A stretch of DNA of 64,000 nt from Narthecium ossifragum (lineage: Eukaryota; Streptophyta; Magnoliopsida; Dioscoreales; Nartheciaceae), in the NCBI GenBank assembly GCA_963920575.1, contig OY986975.1, positions 14,755,863-14,819,862 of the forward strand, in the 5' to 3' direction. Each line of letters opens with the position of its first letter. Position 1 is the stretch's first letter. Shown piece after piece: positions 11,119 through 22,860 of this stretch. Below the pieces are notes generated by a model that was given only the letters and a program-made list of their open reading frames with translations, ran no database searches and was not told where the DNA came from. A program made the translations under genes and the position numbers.

Positions 11119-13507
11119 TGTGAGGACCTGCCCCCTCTTTTCCCTTTGGCTTGTTTTTGACCCAAGGGCAATTTGGGAAATTGCGCCTTGGCGGTCGTTC
11201 CACACGGGGTGTGCACACAAAGACCTTGTTTGGTGCTTGTGGTTGTTAGAAAGGTTAGGTGGGCCCGAGCTTGGGGGTTCTGGACTTGGGCCTGTGTCCC
11301 AGCCCAAGTTTGTCTTTCAGGGCTCAGAAGATCGATCACCTAGGGGTGGAGATCGATCCTGTGGCTAGCAAGATCGATCCCGCATGCAAGGATGATCGAT
11401 CATGCCTGTGCCTGGAAGTCTTTGTCGGTGGCTTTCGAAGGACCGCCACCGCGGTGGCCGTCGCTTCCCCTGTCAGGGGAGGGGAGACTTTTGCTCCCCT
11501 CCTTTGCCTTTCCCGCAGTTTCTCCGGCTTTCCCCGGCCTTACCCCCTTCCCCTCCCCCTCCTTTCTTCCTCTCTTCTTCTTCTTTCCCGCGAATGTTCT
11601 GCTTCTTCCCCTTTCTCTCCTCCGTTCTTCCTCCTCTGGCCACCTCTCCTGGAGCTTGAAGGCTCGTTGGGTTCGTGGCGAGGCGAGGAAGATCCCTGGC
11701 TAGGCTTCGTGGATCGAAGCTGCTCTGAGGAGGTAGGGTTCTTCTTCTAAAACTCCGGCTGTTTGAGGGTTTTGAATCCGGGTTTGGTTTTGCTTTAATC
11801 TCCTTGAGGAGTTGTTCTTCCCCGGTTTTGAGGCCTTAAGTAGCCTCGTGGTACTCAGATCTACCAGCCCACCAAGATTGGTGAGGCTTGGTTGCGTTTC
11901 CGGCGGTTCTCCGGCCGGAAGCACGCCGGAACCCATCTTTGGGTGATCGATCCTTCTGGGAGGAAGGATCGGTCTTCTGGTGTTGGCTTGCTGCGCCCAG
12001 CATATGATCGATCTTTTTATGAGAGGAGATCGATCATGGGGCCTGGGTTAGCAGGGATACCCTTCGTCCCGAGAAAGATCGATCCTCCTGGGAGGAAAGA
12101 TCAATCTTCCTTGGTGTGACTGGAAGGGCGCCCTCTGTCTCGAGAAAGATCGATCTTACTGGGAGGAAGGATCGATCCTTTTGTCTCGACAGTGAGGGAG
12201 GCTCACTGTTACTTAAGTGATCGATCCTTCCCTTGGTGAGGATCGATCCTTTAGTCGCAGCGAGGGTTTTCATGGATTTTGCCCTTGGGGCTTCTATGTT
12301 TTACATTATTGCTTATGTTTACTGCTTTGTGGGTAACCGAGGGAGTAATGAACCCTTGGGAATGCTTAGAATAATGGGCCATGGGTTATGCCCTTTTACC
12401 GCTTTATGGTGAACCGAAGGAAGTCATGATCCTCGGGAGTGGTTAGTATAAATGGGCCGAAGGTGTGCCCTTGGTATGCTGTTTGTTACTGCTTTACTTA
12501 TTCTTATCCTGCCGTCCTTCCTGAGCATTAGACATGCTAGGTTAGACTGGGTGGGGTTGACCCATGGACTCCGGTGATCAATGACTAAGTGGTTGATGCC
12601 GTTACCCCGGTAAGGGTGTCCTACAAGTATCGTCCGGTCCACCCTGTGTCAAGGACCGTCGGAGGTAGCCCAGTCCTTGAGCAGTGGCTATCGGAGGGAC
12701 GTAGGTTGGACAGGAACCCTGGGGGGGGGGAGATATCGATGGGATCGATGGACTCCCTGGCTAGGCTTAGTCTTGGGTCAGGAGTTAGGGGTCCTGTTGG
12801 CCCTGTGGCTTGGAGTACTGAGAGATGGTAGTCTTAACCTCGGTCGTTCCGTCAAGTGTGGAGATTCCGCTTGGGGAAGGGTGTCCTACCAGTAGCGTCA
12901 TGTCCACCCTGTGTCAGGGATTGTCGGAGTTGCCCACCCCTGAGCAGTGGTTGTCGGAGGGGCGTACTTGGGACAGGAATCCTTCGGGTTAGTGACGGGA
13001 TTTATGGGGTCCTTGGCAAGCCTCAGTACTTGGCCTCAGGGTTGGTTCGTTGGGTTTGCCTTCTTAGCGAGGGTGGTAGAGTAGGACCCTGCTGAGCTGT
13101 TGCTCATGCCTAACTGGACTGTGTTTGTTGCAGGTGCAGGTGGCCGCTCTGTTCCCGTGTTGCCCCCGCGGCCGTCTCGTGGCAGTGCGCCGGATCCTGA
13201 CCATGTCTGAGGGTCAGGATGGTTTTGTTTGCGCCTTCGCGGAGACCCCGGTGGGTGTTATAGTTTCTTTTTGGGGACTGTTGATCCCTTGTAGCTTGTT
13301 GTACTAAACTCTGTTTAACGCTATTATTACCGTTTTGTAATAGTTGTTAATAGATGTTGTGGTAGCTTGCTTCCGCTTGTGCCTGTTGGCAGCTGTTTCC
13401 GCCAGCTGGCCGTAGTCTCAACTGTTTCCACCAGTTGAGGCTGTGGTTGTAGGTTTTTCCCCCTCGCGTCCCCGGCCCGGGTGCGCCCTGCGGGTCGGGG
13501 CGCGACA
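11119..13507 (+). repeat. Element A, left (5') LTR
   Basis: 2389 bp, TG...CA ends. It carries about ten GATCGATC-type palindromes between 11330 and 12250, a pyrimidine-rich stretch (11500-11600), and near its 3' end a TTTGTTGCAGGTGCAGG segment that is also conserved in the LTR of element B. Open frames through this LTR are not genes. By eye the two LTRs differ at roughly 35-40 positions plus a 15-16-bp indel near 15575, about 1.5 percent. Confidence 0.9.
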
Positions 13508-13510
13508 GCT

Positions 13511-13522
13511 TGGTATCAGAGC
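13511..13522 (+). other. Primer-binding site of element A (tRNA-Met type)
   Basis: TGGTATCAGAGC, 3 bases downstream of the left LTR, complementary to the 3' end of initiator tRNA-Met as in many plant LTR retrotransposons. Confidence 0.9.
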
Positions 13523-13709
13523 ATAGGTTGTAGATCCCAGGGTGTTGGATCGGGTCTCTGCGGAGACGTGCATGGGTTGGGGTAGTTCTAGAGTTAGAAC
13601 ATCCCTGTTTGCTTGCTTACTTTCCGCTGAGTGTGCTTGTATCTTCTTTGCGGAGTGCTGTTTGTTTCGTCTTTGACGAGTGGAACTCGCGTTTCTGTTG
13701 TTGGTACAG

Positions 13710-14885
13710 ATGGCAGGGCATCCTGGCAGTCCTCGCGGGTTGGGCCGTGGCGATCCTCCTGAGGCGAGCGATGCCCGGCAGACTCCCGAGGCTGAGGAGT
13801 CTCAGCACCAGCCCTACGTACCAGCGACAGAGACAGACTCTGCCGTGGGCGGCGAGGTGGAGGTTCCCTTCCGCCGTAGGGAGGTCCCCCCACCAGTCGC
13901 CAGGCGCTCCTTAGCGTCTGAGGTCCTCGAGTTCCGCCGGTTGGACCCGCCGAGGTTCAACGGCGGAAGCGGGGATCCGTCAGCGGCCGAGGAGTGGCTT
14001 GACGGGGTCACCAGTTTGCTTGACCTCTTGTTCGACGAGAGCGACCCCGTCCGGGTTAGACTCGTGGCACTCCAACTCGAGGGAGATGCCCGGGACTGGT
14101 GGCGCACAGTTCAGGTCACCGGAGCAGCAGGAGAGCAGTTGACCTGGGAGGGCTTTCGTGCAGCTTTCCTTGACGCGTTTTTCCCCTACAGCACGCGGGT
14201 GGCTTTGGCTGAGGAGTACCTCAGTCTTACTCAGGGTTCTCTTACGGTGCAGCAGTATGCCACCACCTTCACGCACTTGGTCCGGTACGCTGGGCCAATG
14301 GCAGCCGACCCCACCGCCCGAGCCCTGCACTTCGAGAGGGGGCTCCGTGAGGAGATCCGGAGGTTGATCGCCGCCCGCCAGGCGACCACCTACTCCGCGG
14401 TTTTGGGTGCTGCATTGGCGGTGGAGCCTCGTTGCCAGGGGAGGCCGAGGACTAGCCAGTCAGTACCAGCGACAGGTGGAGGAGGAGGTGAGCAGCTCCA
14501 GAGGTCTTACGGCCGTCGAGACCAGCACCGGAGGTCCGCGCACCCGCAGCAGCAGCGTCAGACGTACCGCCAGCAGCCGTACCAGCAGCAGCAGTCCCAC
14601 CAGGGTGACTCGCTCCTTCTCACAGCAGGGCCCACTCAGGAGGCTCCCTGGGAGGGAGGCCGAGGGCAGCAGTCCGAGCGTGGGCCAGCGCTGTGTTTTC
14701 ACTGCCAGCAGCCGGGGCACTTCCGCAGGGACTGTCCGCGGCGGGGCTCGCAGGGTGCGGCACCGTCGGGAGGTCGAGGCGGAGAGGCCCGGGCTGGGCA
14801 TGGGCAGAGAGGTGGAGCCGGGCAAGGCCGCAGCGGAGGCAGAGCCAGAGCGGATGGTGGGGGGACATGTGTTTGCCCTACCTGA
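13710..14885 (+). CDS. Gag polyprotein of element A (capsid and zinc knuckle)
   Basis: Open frame to 14885. The likely start is MAGHPGSPRG at 13710, which follows the primer site at normal distance; an in-frame ATG also exists at 13680. The capsid core is visible as WLDGVTSLLDLLF, GDARDWWRTVQ, FRAAFLDAFFP and a QYATTFTHLVRYAGP block. Then a glutamine-rich spacer and a CCHC knuckle (CFHCQQPGHFRRDC) followed by a glycine/arginine-rich RNA-binding tail. Gag would form the virus-like particle that packages element RNA. After the knuckle the frame is lost at a G6 run near 14858; the neighbouring frame continues GHVFALPDRPF to a stop at 15009, so the original protein was probably about 40 residues longer. 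Confidence 0.88.
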   Translation: MAGHPGSPRGLGRGDPPEASDARQTPEAEESQHQPYVPATETDSAVGGEVEVPFRRREVPPPVARRSLASEVLEFRRLDPPRFNGGSGDPSAAEEWLDGVTSLLDLLFDESDPVRVRLVALQLEGDARDWWRTVQVTGAAGEQLTWEGFRAAFLDAFFPYSTRVALAEEYLSLTQGSLTVQQYATTFTHLVRYAGPMAADPTARALHFERGLREEIRRLIAARQATTYSAVLGAALAVEPRCQGRPRTSQSVPATGGGGGEQLQRSYGRRDQHRRSAHPQQQRQTYRQQPYQQQQSHQGDSLLLTAGPTQEAPWEGGRGQQSERGPALCFHCQQPGHFRRDCPRRGSQGAAPSGGRGGEARAGHGQRGGAGQGRSGGRARADGGGTCVCPT

Positions 14886-15080
14886 CCGCCCTTTCGCAGA
14901 CGAGGTGCAGCCGTCCTATGAGGAGTACATGTCTCAGCACCCGCTTCCACTGACCGTAGCATCACCCGCCTCCAGAGGTAACAGTTACCGCTTTGTAGCA
15001 TCCTGCTAGGCGTTGTTTTTGTTTCCGAGCCCTACCTTGATCGAATCTCGAGGACGAGATTTCTTTTAAGGGTTTTAGGA

Positions 15081-16095
15081 TGTGAGGACCTGCCCCCTCT
15101 TTTCCCTATGGCTTGTTTTTGACCCAAGGGCAATTTGGGAAATTGCGCCTTGGCGGTCGTTCCACACGGGGTGTGCACACACAGACCTTGTTTGGTGCTT
15201 GTGGTTGTTAGAAAGGTTAGGTGGGCCCGAGGTTGGGGGTTCTGGACTTGGGCCTGTGTCCCAGCCCAAGTTTGTCTTTCAGGGCTCAGAAGATCGATCA
15301 CCTAGGGGTGGAGATCGATCCTGTGGCTAGCAAGATCGATCCCGCATGCAAGGATGATCGATCATGCCTGTGCCTGGAAGTCTTTGTCGGTGGCTTTCGA
15401 AGGACGGCCACCGCGGTGGCCGTCGCTTCCCCTGTCAGGGGAGGGGAGACTTTTGCTCCCCTCCTTTGCCTTTCCCGCGGTTTCTCCGGCTTTCCCCGGC
15501 CTTACCCCCTTCCCCTCCCCCTCCTTTCTTCCTCTCTTCTTCTTCTTTCCCGCGAATGTTATGCTTCTTCCCCTGTTCCGACCGCCCCTTTCTCTCCTCC
15601 GTTCTTCCTCCTCCGGCCACCTCTCCTGGAGCTTGAAGGCTCGTTGGGTTCGTGGCGAGGCGAGGAAGATCCCTGGCTAGGCTTCGTGGATCGAAGCTGC
15701 TCTGAGGAGGTAGGGTTCTTCTTCTAAAACTCCGGCTGTTTGAGGGTTTTGAATCCGGGTTTGGTTTTGCTTTAATCTCCTTGAGGAGTTGTTCTTCCCC
15801 GGTTTTGAGGCCTTGAGTAGCCTCGTGGTACTCAGATCTACCAGCCCACCATGTTTGGTGAGGCTTGGTTGCGTTTTCGGCGGTTCTCCGACCGGAAGCA
15901 CGCCGGAACCCATCTTTGGGTGATCGATCCTTCTGGGAGGAAGGATCGGTCTTCTGGTGTTGGCTTGCTGCGCCCAGCATATGATCGATCTACTTATGGG
16001 AGGAGATCGATCATGGGGCCTGGGTTAGCAGGGATACCCTTCGTCCCGAGAAAGATCGATCCTCCTGGGAGGAAAGATCGATCTTCCTTGGTGTG
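15081..16095 (+). repeat. Element A, right (3') LTR, first part
   Basis: Matches 11119-12117 of the left LTR and stops at GTGTG (16091-16095), the target duplication of the Athila-like element inserted here. Includes a 15-16-bp insertion (around TGTTCCGACCG) absent from the left LTR. Confidence 0.92.
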
Positions 16096-17821
16096 TGATG
16101 TGCTGTCGCAGGCACTCAAAAATAAAACCAATACCCGTTAAAATGAATGTAGTAGTGCGAGTACGAGTCGATCCCACGAAGAGTGTTTAGCCTAGTTTTG
16201 TGCTCAGTGAATAAAGATGGGGGGTTTTAAACGTGAGGAAAACAGTAAAGAAATAATCTAAAGCGAAGAAACGAGTTAAATCAAGAGAACAAACCTTGGT
16301 CTGAGTCAACATCCACCATCGGAATCCAATAACTGATCATAGATGCAAGTATCAATCAATTTATACCATGAATATTCACCGTCCGAATTCAATTCGAAGC
16401 TCTCCTCGATCATAGTTAATTAGAAACAAGCGATCTAATCAACCCTAACTACTAAACAACCTAAGACAAGCGCTGTAGATTTAATCTAGTAGCAGCATTA
16501 AGAATAGGGAGATCGATGAAGCTAAACAACACAAGCACAAGCGGTTGCATTTAATCTAGTTGAATATTCTTCCTAAGATCTAACAAGATCTGATCAGCAG
16601 TAAATTATTAGATCCTAGTTGCTTCGCAGATTAGAGGGATCAAACAATTTCGGATTTGATATCAAACCTAGCAGTAGATCACCATGAATAATAAACTAGT
16701 AGGCCTCCTAGCAATTAGACAAGGTAATCATGAAGATTTAATCTCAAAAGAACATCCAATACTCATGTATAAACTGAACAATAAAAATAAATTAGATCTC
16801 ACAGTTTCATTGATTCCGAGGTTTCAGTCTCCTCGACCAAGGATCAAGATTTAGCCACGCAGGGGCATCAAGAACAATCCTCCAAAAGATTTCATAAAGC
16901 AAAAGAAAACCTAGAAAAATATAAAGGAGGAGAAAGAGTAGCCAAAAGTGTCCAAGAATCCCCCCTCAAACCCTAGAAAGAGTCCTATTTATAGCCTCAA
17001 TTGTATCCACCCTCGGATTAGATCACAATCATTGATTTTTGTTACTGGGAAAGTCCGATCGATCGGACCTTGGAAGCTGGATCGATCGGTCTCATTAAAA
17101 TCTTCAACTTCTATTCACGCCCGAGCCCGATCGATCGGAATAAGGGAGTCGGATCGATCGATTTCGTAAAAAATCTTCATCTCTGGCTCTTCCCGAGTTC
17201 GATCGATGGTCTGATCGATCGAACTGTGTTCCTCTAAAAAGCATACGTTCTGTCACCCTTTAATTCCCAAGTCCGATCAATCGAACTTTAAGTGCTGGAT
17301 CGATCGGACGCATAAAAATCCACCTTCTCTGGCTATTTTTGAGTCCGATAGATCCAACTCTAGGAGTCGGATCGATCTGGCTCAGTAGGAGTGATGGTTC
17401 GATCGATCGAACCATATTCAGCCAAAAACTACATGTTCTGTCACAGTTTTGCCAGGTCCGATCGATCGGACCTTCGCTCGGACTTCCAGCTTATTTTCCT
17501 TTCTGCCATTCAGACTGCGCATCGGTACTGAAATTGCCGTAACTTCCTCTAGAAAACTCGGAATCACGAACCGTAAAATTCTCCAGAATGTAGACTTCAA
17601 GAGCTTTCCAACCATGTATGGCACATCCTCTGATTCTTCATGAGCATGTACAGATAAATCTTTAAAGTTGATCCAAGCACTCTTTTCAGCTTCTTTTCGA
17701 CTTAAGGACTTCAATTGCATCCTAAATCAAAATATAAGAATAATGAGTGTATTTAGGAACTAAATAAGCATAGGAGACTAAATATTAAGGGATAAAAATA
17801 TAACATTATGCATTCTCATCA
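16096..17821 (-). repeat. Athila-like element, 3' LTR
   Basis: 1726 bp. Contains an array of about ten CGATCGATCGGA-type palindromic motifs between 17050 and 17470, alternating with non-palindromic spacers of about 40-50 bp. The plus-strand open frames here come from this array. Purine-rich GTGTGGGGGAATT on the minus strand abuts it at 17822. Confidence 0.93.
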
Positions 17822-19242
17822 AATTCCCCCACACTTAGCTTTTGCTCGTCCTCGGGCAAAACTAAAATTCACTCTACTCAAGAAATCAAGGTTGCAACAC
17901 CATCAACAAAGAACAATCAAGCTCTTCGCAACTCATAACATATCATGAACAAACATTTTTAAACAACTTAAAAATCAATCAATAAGCATTTTCACTTGAA
18001 GATGAAGCATACTAAATAAGTAGACCCTCACGGAAATTAACACGCAACTCTCATGTGTTTGAAGGGTATGTATTTCACTCAAATTCATTCCAATGAAAAT
18101 GATCTACCATAGGCTTGCATATCTTCTCATTCTCCGCCACTAGAATCACATGCATAACACAAATCATAAGGACTTTAAAAGGTTGTAATGGGGTCCAGGA
18201 TTAAGGTGGGAAATATTTAGGAATGTAGCTCAAAAGCCAATGGAACTAATGGAGCAAAAATGCATCAATAAGACATGTACAACCAATCACTCCATTCAAC
18301 AACTTTCTTCAACTTAGCTTTAACATACTCAGCCCATAAAACATTACCATATTGGCAAAGAGATTGTTCAAAGGAATACTTTTTAACTGAAATAGTGAAC
18401 AATCTTTTGCAAAAACTTCTACCTTTGTAGAGATCATACAGAACTATTGGGAGGATTCATACACACATTTTGTAACATGAGAAACAATTTCCTCCTTCAC
18501 TTTCTTTTTTTTTTTTTTCTTTTTTTTTTCAAATATAGCCAAACCACAAATCCAAACACCCCCACACTTGAACTTTTGCACCCATACATGTCATAATAAT
18601 GATCAATGCTCCACTAGTTTCATGGCTTGGGTATTGGGATTATTTTTCAGGTTTAAAGCTTGTAATGTGGGTTAACAATGAAGTCAATAAAGCTCAAAGG
18701 TGTTTAGCAAAAGAGAAAATTAATTGCAAGGTAGGCTATTTGGCTTATGTAGCTTATAACAAAGATGGCCTTAATCATGTTCATGTCTGCATGTGTCAAT
18801 GTGACCTCAAATAGAATCAAAGCAAGTTCTAGAGAAACAAATCCATGGAAGAATATCTCTCATGAAAGAAATTAGTGAAACTGATATGAATGTGTCAGTC
18901 TAAAGGCTCAAAATCTCACCAGCTTTTGTCTACTCATTTAGTCACTACCATCTCAAGGAAAATAACTCAATTAATTAATTCTAAGTCACAAAATTACTCA
19001 TTCAATCATGTTATGAATATGTCAAGCTTAACTAATTCTTGCTCATGGCAAATGCAACCTAGATCTCCTCCCCCACACTTGAAACTGACATTGTCCCCAA
19101 TGGAAGGTGGAATGCAAAGAAAAGCAAAAATAACTAAAATGGAAATGCGAAAATAAAAAGAGAAAGGAACGAACTCCCCTTGGGTTGCCTCCCAAGCAGC
19201 TCCTTTGTTTATTGTCATTGGCTCGACTTCATGCTTGCTTCT
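17822..19242 (-). other. Athila-like element, non-coding region between pol and 3' LTR
   Basis: About 1.4 kb without a credible coding frame. The minus strand carries polypurine tracts of the form AAGTGTGGGGG three times (complements at 17825-17836, about 18556-18567 and about 19069-19080). The first adjoins the LTR and is the expected plus-strand primer; the others could act as extra internal primers. There is a T-rich run near 18500-18530. An envelope-like gene, present in some Athila elements at this position, is not visible. Confidence 0.7.
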
Positions 19243-22200
19243 TTAATCAATATAAGTTGGTTCCTCAAGGTCCAATTTTTCCAATTTTTCTGTTGGAACG
19301 CCTTCATAGAAAGGTTTAAGTCGATGGCCATTCACCGTAAACATTTTGGAAGTGGCTAAACTTTGAATTTCAACTGCACCATGAGAAAAAACATTAGTAA
19401 CAATAAAAGGTCCAATCCAACGAGAACGCAACTTACCTGGAAACAAACGTAAGCGTGATTGGTAAAGGAGAACTTTTTGACCAACTTTAAACTCCTTTCT
19501 AGAGATCATCTTATCATGAAAAGCTTTTGTCTTTTCCTTGTAAATCCTAGCGCTCTCATAGGCATCATTGCGAATTTCCTCTAATTCTTGCAGTTGCAAC
19601 TTCCTGTGTTCTCCACTCTCATCCATGTTCATATTAAAGCTCTTGATAGCCCAATAAGCTTTATGTTCTAACTCAACTGGAAGGTGACATGGTTTCCCAA
19701 ATATCAAGCGATAAGGTGACATACCTATGGGTGTCTTATATGCAGTCCTATATGCCCACAATGCATCATCCAAACGCAAACTCCAATCTTTTCTATTTGG
19801 ATTTACCGTCTTTTCAATGATGGACTTGATCTCTCGATTTGACACTTCCGCTTGTCCACTCGTTTGCGGATGATAGGCGGTTGACACCTTATGGGTCACA
19901 TGGTACTTCCTTAGCAACGCCTCCACAGTTCGATTGCAAAAGTGCGTGCCTCGATCACTTATGAAAGCTCTTGGAATTCCAAACCTAGATAATATGTTAG
20001 ACTTGATAAAATCTGCAACAACTTTAGAATCATCAGTCCTGGTAGCTTTAGCTTCTACCCATTTTGAAACATAATCCACAGCAAGTAGAATATAAACATA
20101 ACCAAAAGATATAGGGAACGGACCCATGAAATCAATGCCCCAAACATCAAAAATTTCACAAAATAATATGGGGGTTTGTGGCATCTCATTCCTTTGGGAT
20201 ATATTACCTGTATTTTGACAATTTTCACATGACTTACAAAGAGAGTATGAATCTCGAAATAAAGAAGGCCAATAGAAACCACATTCTAACACTTTTCTGG
20301 CCGTTCTCTTAACTCCAAAGTGACCTCCACAAGCATAAGAATGACAAAAAGTGAGTATAGAAATAATTTCACTTTCAGGAACGCACCTTCTTATTACTTG
20401 ATCTACACAATGCTTCCATAAATATGGGTCATCCCACACATAATATTTAGCATCACTTTTAATCTTATCTCTTTGAGCCTTAGACAATTCAGAAGGTAAC
20501 ATATTAGTAACCAAATAATTCACAATATTTGCATACCAAGGTAATGTCACAGTTGCAGAAAACAATTGTTCATCAGGGAATGTTTCCTGTAGACGAAGTT
20601 TATCCTCCACATGAACTAACCGACTCAGATGATCTGCAACTCGATTTTCTGTTCCTCTTTTGTCTTTTATCTCCAAATCAAATTCACTCAAGAGAAGTAT
20701 CCATCGGATTAATCTCGGCTTTGCCTCCTTCTTCGTCATTAAATAACGAAGGGCTGCATGATCAGAATAAACAATGACTTTAGTACCAAGTAAATAAGAA
20801 CGAAATTTTTCTAAAGCAAACACAACGGCTAAAAGTTCTTTTTCAGTTGTAGAATAATTTCTCTGGGCATCATCCAAAGTCTTGGAAGCATAGTAAATTG
20901 CATGAGAAGCTCTTCCAATCTTTTGACCCAAAACTGCGCCCACTGCATAATCACTTGCATCACACATTATCTCGAAAGGAACGCTCCAGTCTGGGGGTTG
21001 AATAATTGGAGTAGAAGTCAACAATTCCTTCAGCTTATCAAATGCCTTTTTGCATGCTTCATCGAACTCAAAAGCCTTGTCCTTTTGTAACAACGTGCAC
21101 AACGGTAATGCTATTTTGGAGAAGTCCTTGATGAATCTTCGGTAAAAACCTGCATGTCCAAGAAAAGAACGAACTTCCCGCACACTAGTGGGATAAGGTA
21201 AAGATTGAATGACATCAACTTTAGCTTTATCAACCTCAATTCCTTTAGATGAAACAACATGACCCAAAACTATACCTTGTTCAACCATGAAATGATATTT
21301 CTCAGAATTTAACACAAGGCTAGTTTCTATGCATCTTTGAAGAACAAGTGTAAGGTTATGTAAACAATTATCAAAAGAGTTTCCATAAACTGTGAAATCA
21401 TCCATAAAAACCTCTATGATCTGTTCAATATAATCTGAGAATATACTAATCATACACCTTTGGAAAGTAGCTGGGGCGTTGCAAAGACCAAAAGGCATGC
21501 GACGATACGCAAAAGTTCCAAATGGGCATGTGAACGTCGTCTTTTCCTGATCTTCAGGGGCAATTGCAATCTGAAAGTAACCTGAATAACCATCAAGAAA
21601 ATAATAATAAGAATGACCAGCTAACCTTTCAAGCATCTGATCAATAAAAGGTAAAGGGAAGTGGTTCTTGCGGGTTATAGCATTTAATTTTCTATAATCA
21701 ATACAAACCCTCCACCCATTTTGCACACGGGTGGGAACTAACTCATCTTTGTGATTTCTCACCACGGTTATTCCTGTCTTTTTAGGAACAACTTGAACTG
21801 GACTAACCCAAGTGCTATCCGAAATAGGATAGATCACTCCAACTTCAAGCAGTTTGAGGATCTCCTTCTTTACAACATCCATCATGGGCGGATTTAACCT
21901 TCTTTGTGGTTGGCGGGAAGGTTTCGCTCCCTCTTCAAGCAAGATACGATGCATACATGTACTTGGACTGATTCCCTTGATGTCTGCAATTGTCCAACCA
22001 ATAGCTGTCTTATGCTCCTTAAGAACCTGCACAAGTTTTTCTTCCTGTGGTGCACTAAGGTTATTGGAGATAATCACTGGTAATACTCCTTCATCTCCAA
22101 GAAAAGCATATTTAAGATGATTAGGAAGAGGTTTCAAATCTGGAATAGGTGCTTGCAATTCAGAAGGTAATGATTTCTCATTAGATACAGGTAATGAACT

Positions 22201-22860
22201 AGAAGAATCGTTACCTGATTGCTGAATTATCGAAAAATCATTCAGTGTTGCAACAGTTTCCTGCAAATTCGTACTCAAAGATAGCTCCTCATTTTCTTCC
22301 TCAAGAGATTTGCTAATAGCCACTTTCAATTCTTCTTTATCACTAAGTTCAAAAACTTCCTGTGATAAATAATCAATCACATCAATTGAATACACTGAAC
22401 AATCATCAGCAGGATATTTCATGTCATCATAAATATTAAACTTAACAGTTTCACCATCAAATTCCATGGTAAGTGTGCCACTATGGACATCTATCTTAGT
22501 CTTGGATGTCTTCAAGAAAGGTCTTCCCAACAAAATAGGAGTACTATGATCACCATTTTCCATATCAAGCACATAAAAATCAGCAGGGAAAACTAAATCA
22601 TTGACCTGCACAAGAATATCTTCAACTACACCTTTAGGATAGGCGTTAGATCTGTCAGCCAATTGAATCACAACACCAGTTTCATTCAAAGGCCCAAGTT
22701 TTAAAGAAGAATATATAGAATATGACATGACATTGATAGAAGCTCCCAAATCTAACATGGCTTTCTCAAAGTTGGTGTTACCAATTGTACATGGGATAGT
22801 AAACATACCTGGATCCCTACACTTCGTAGGAATTTTTTCTTTGAAGAATTGCAGAAACAT
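19243..22860 (-). CDS. Pol polyprotein of the Athila-like element (protease, RT, RNase H, integrase)
   Basis: 1205 codons. The protease active-site region is [11 protein letters not shown] (36-45; DLG rather than DTG/DSG, as usual in this lineage). Reverse transcriptase spans about 310-520 with the catalytic FMDDF at 485-489. RNase H spans about 625-750 ([13 protein letters not shown]). An integrase zinc finger (H840, H847, C878, C881) and the core with Asp910 in WGIDFMGP, a following SDRG motif and a REIKSIIEK glutamate come after. All catalytic motifs look intact, so the frame is potentially functional. It is probably translated from the gag-pol RNA: it has no independent context and begins inside the end of the gag frame. 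A-rich codon use is clearly different from the GC-rich host exons. Confidence 0.95.
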   Translation of the reverse strand: MFLQFFKEKIPTKCRDPGMFTIPCTIGNTNFEKAMLDLGASINVMSYSIYSSLKLGPLNETGVVIQLADRSNAYPKGVVEDILVQVNDLVFPADFYVLDMENGDHSTPILLGRPFLKTSKTKIDVHSGTLTMEFDGETVKFNIYDDMKYPADDCSVYSIDVIDYLSQEVFELSDKEELKVAISKSLEEENEELSLSTNLQETVATLNDFSIIQQSGNDSSSSLPVSNEKSLPSELQAPIPDLKPLPNHLKYAFLGDEGVLPVIISNNLSAPQEEKLVQVLKEHKTAIGWTIADIKGISPSTCMHRILLEEGAKPSRQPQRRLNPPMMDVVKKEILKLLEVGVIYPISDSTWVSPVQVVPKKTGITVVRNHKDELVPTRVQNGWRVCIDYRKLNAITRKNHFPLPFIDQMLERLAGHSYYYFLDGYSGYFQIAIAPEDQEKTTFTCPFGTFAYRRMPFGLCNAPATFQRCMISIFSDYIEQIIEVFMDDFTVYGNSFDNCLHNLTLVLQRCIETSLVLNSEKYHFMVEQGIVLGHVVSSKGIEVDKAKVDVIQSLPYPTSVREVRSFLGHAGFYRRFIKDFSKIALPLCTLLQKDKAFEFDEACKKAFDKLKELLTSTPIIQPPDWSVPFEIMCDASDYAVGAVLGQKIGRASHAIYYASKTLDDAQRNYSTTEKELLAVVFALEKFRSYLLGTKVIVYSDHAALRYLMTKKEAKPRLIRWILLLSEFDLEIKDKRGTENRVADHLSRLVHVEDKLRLQETFPDEQLFSATVTLPWYANIVNYLVTNMLPSELSKAQRDKIKSDAKYYVWDDPYLWKHCVDQVIRRCVPESEIISILTFCHSYACGGHFGVKRTARKVLECGFYWPSLFRDSYSLCKSCENCQNTGNISQRNEMPQTPILFCEIFDVWGIDFMGPFPISFGYVYILLAVDYVSKWVEAKATRTDDSKVVADFIKSNILSRFGIPRAFISDRGTHFCNRTVEALLRKYHVTHKVSTAYHPQTSGQAEVSNREIKSIIEKTVNPNRKDWSLRLDDALWAYRTAYKTPIGMSPYRLIFGKPCHLPVELEHKAYWAIKSFNMNMDESGEHRKLQLQELEEIRNDAYESARIYKEKTKAFHDKMISRKEFKVGQKVLLYQSRLRLFPGKLRSRWIGPFIVTNVFSHGAVEIQSLATSKMFTVNGHRLKPFYEGVPTEKLEKLDLEEPTYID

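Noticed and set aside
11259..11750. 163-codon frame and its copy at 15221-15727
   Set aside because: Inside the LTR of element A in both copies; open because of GC and CT richness, with unrelated frames also open.
17822..19242. Envelope-like gene of the Athila-like element
   Set aside because: No frame of useful length on the minus strand and no membrane-protein pattern; plus-strand frames are short shadows.
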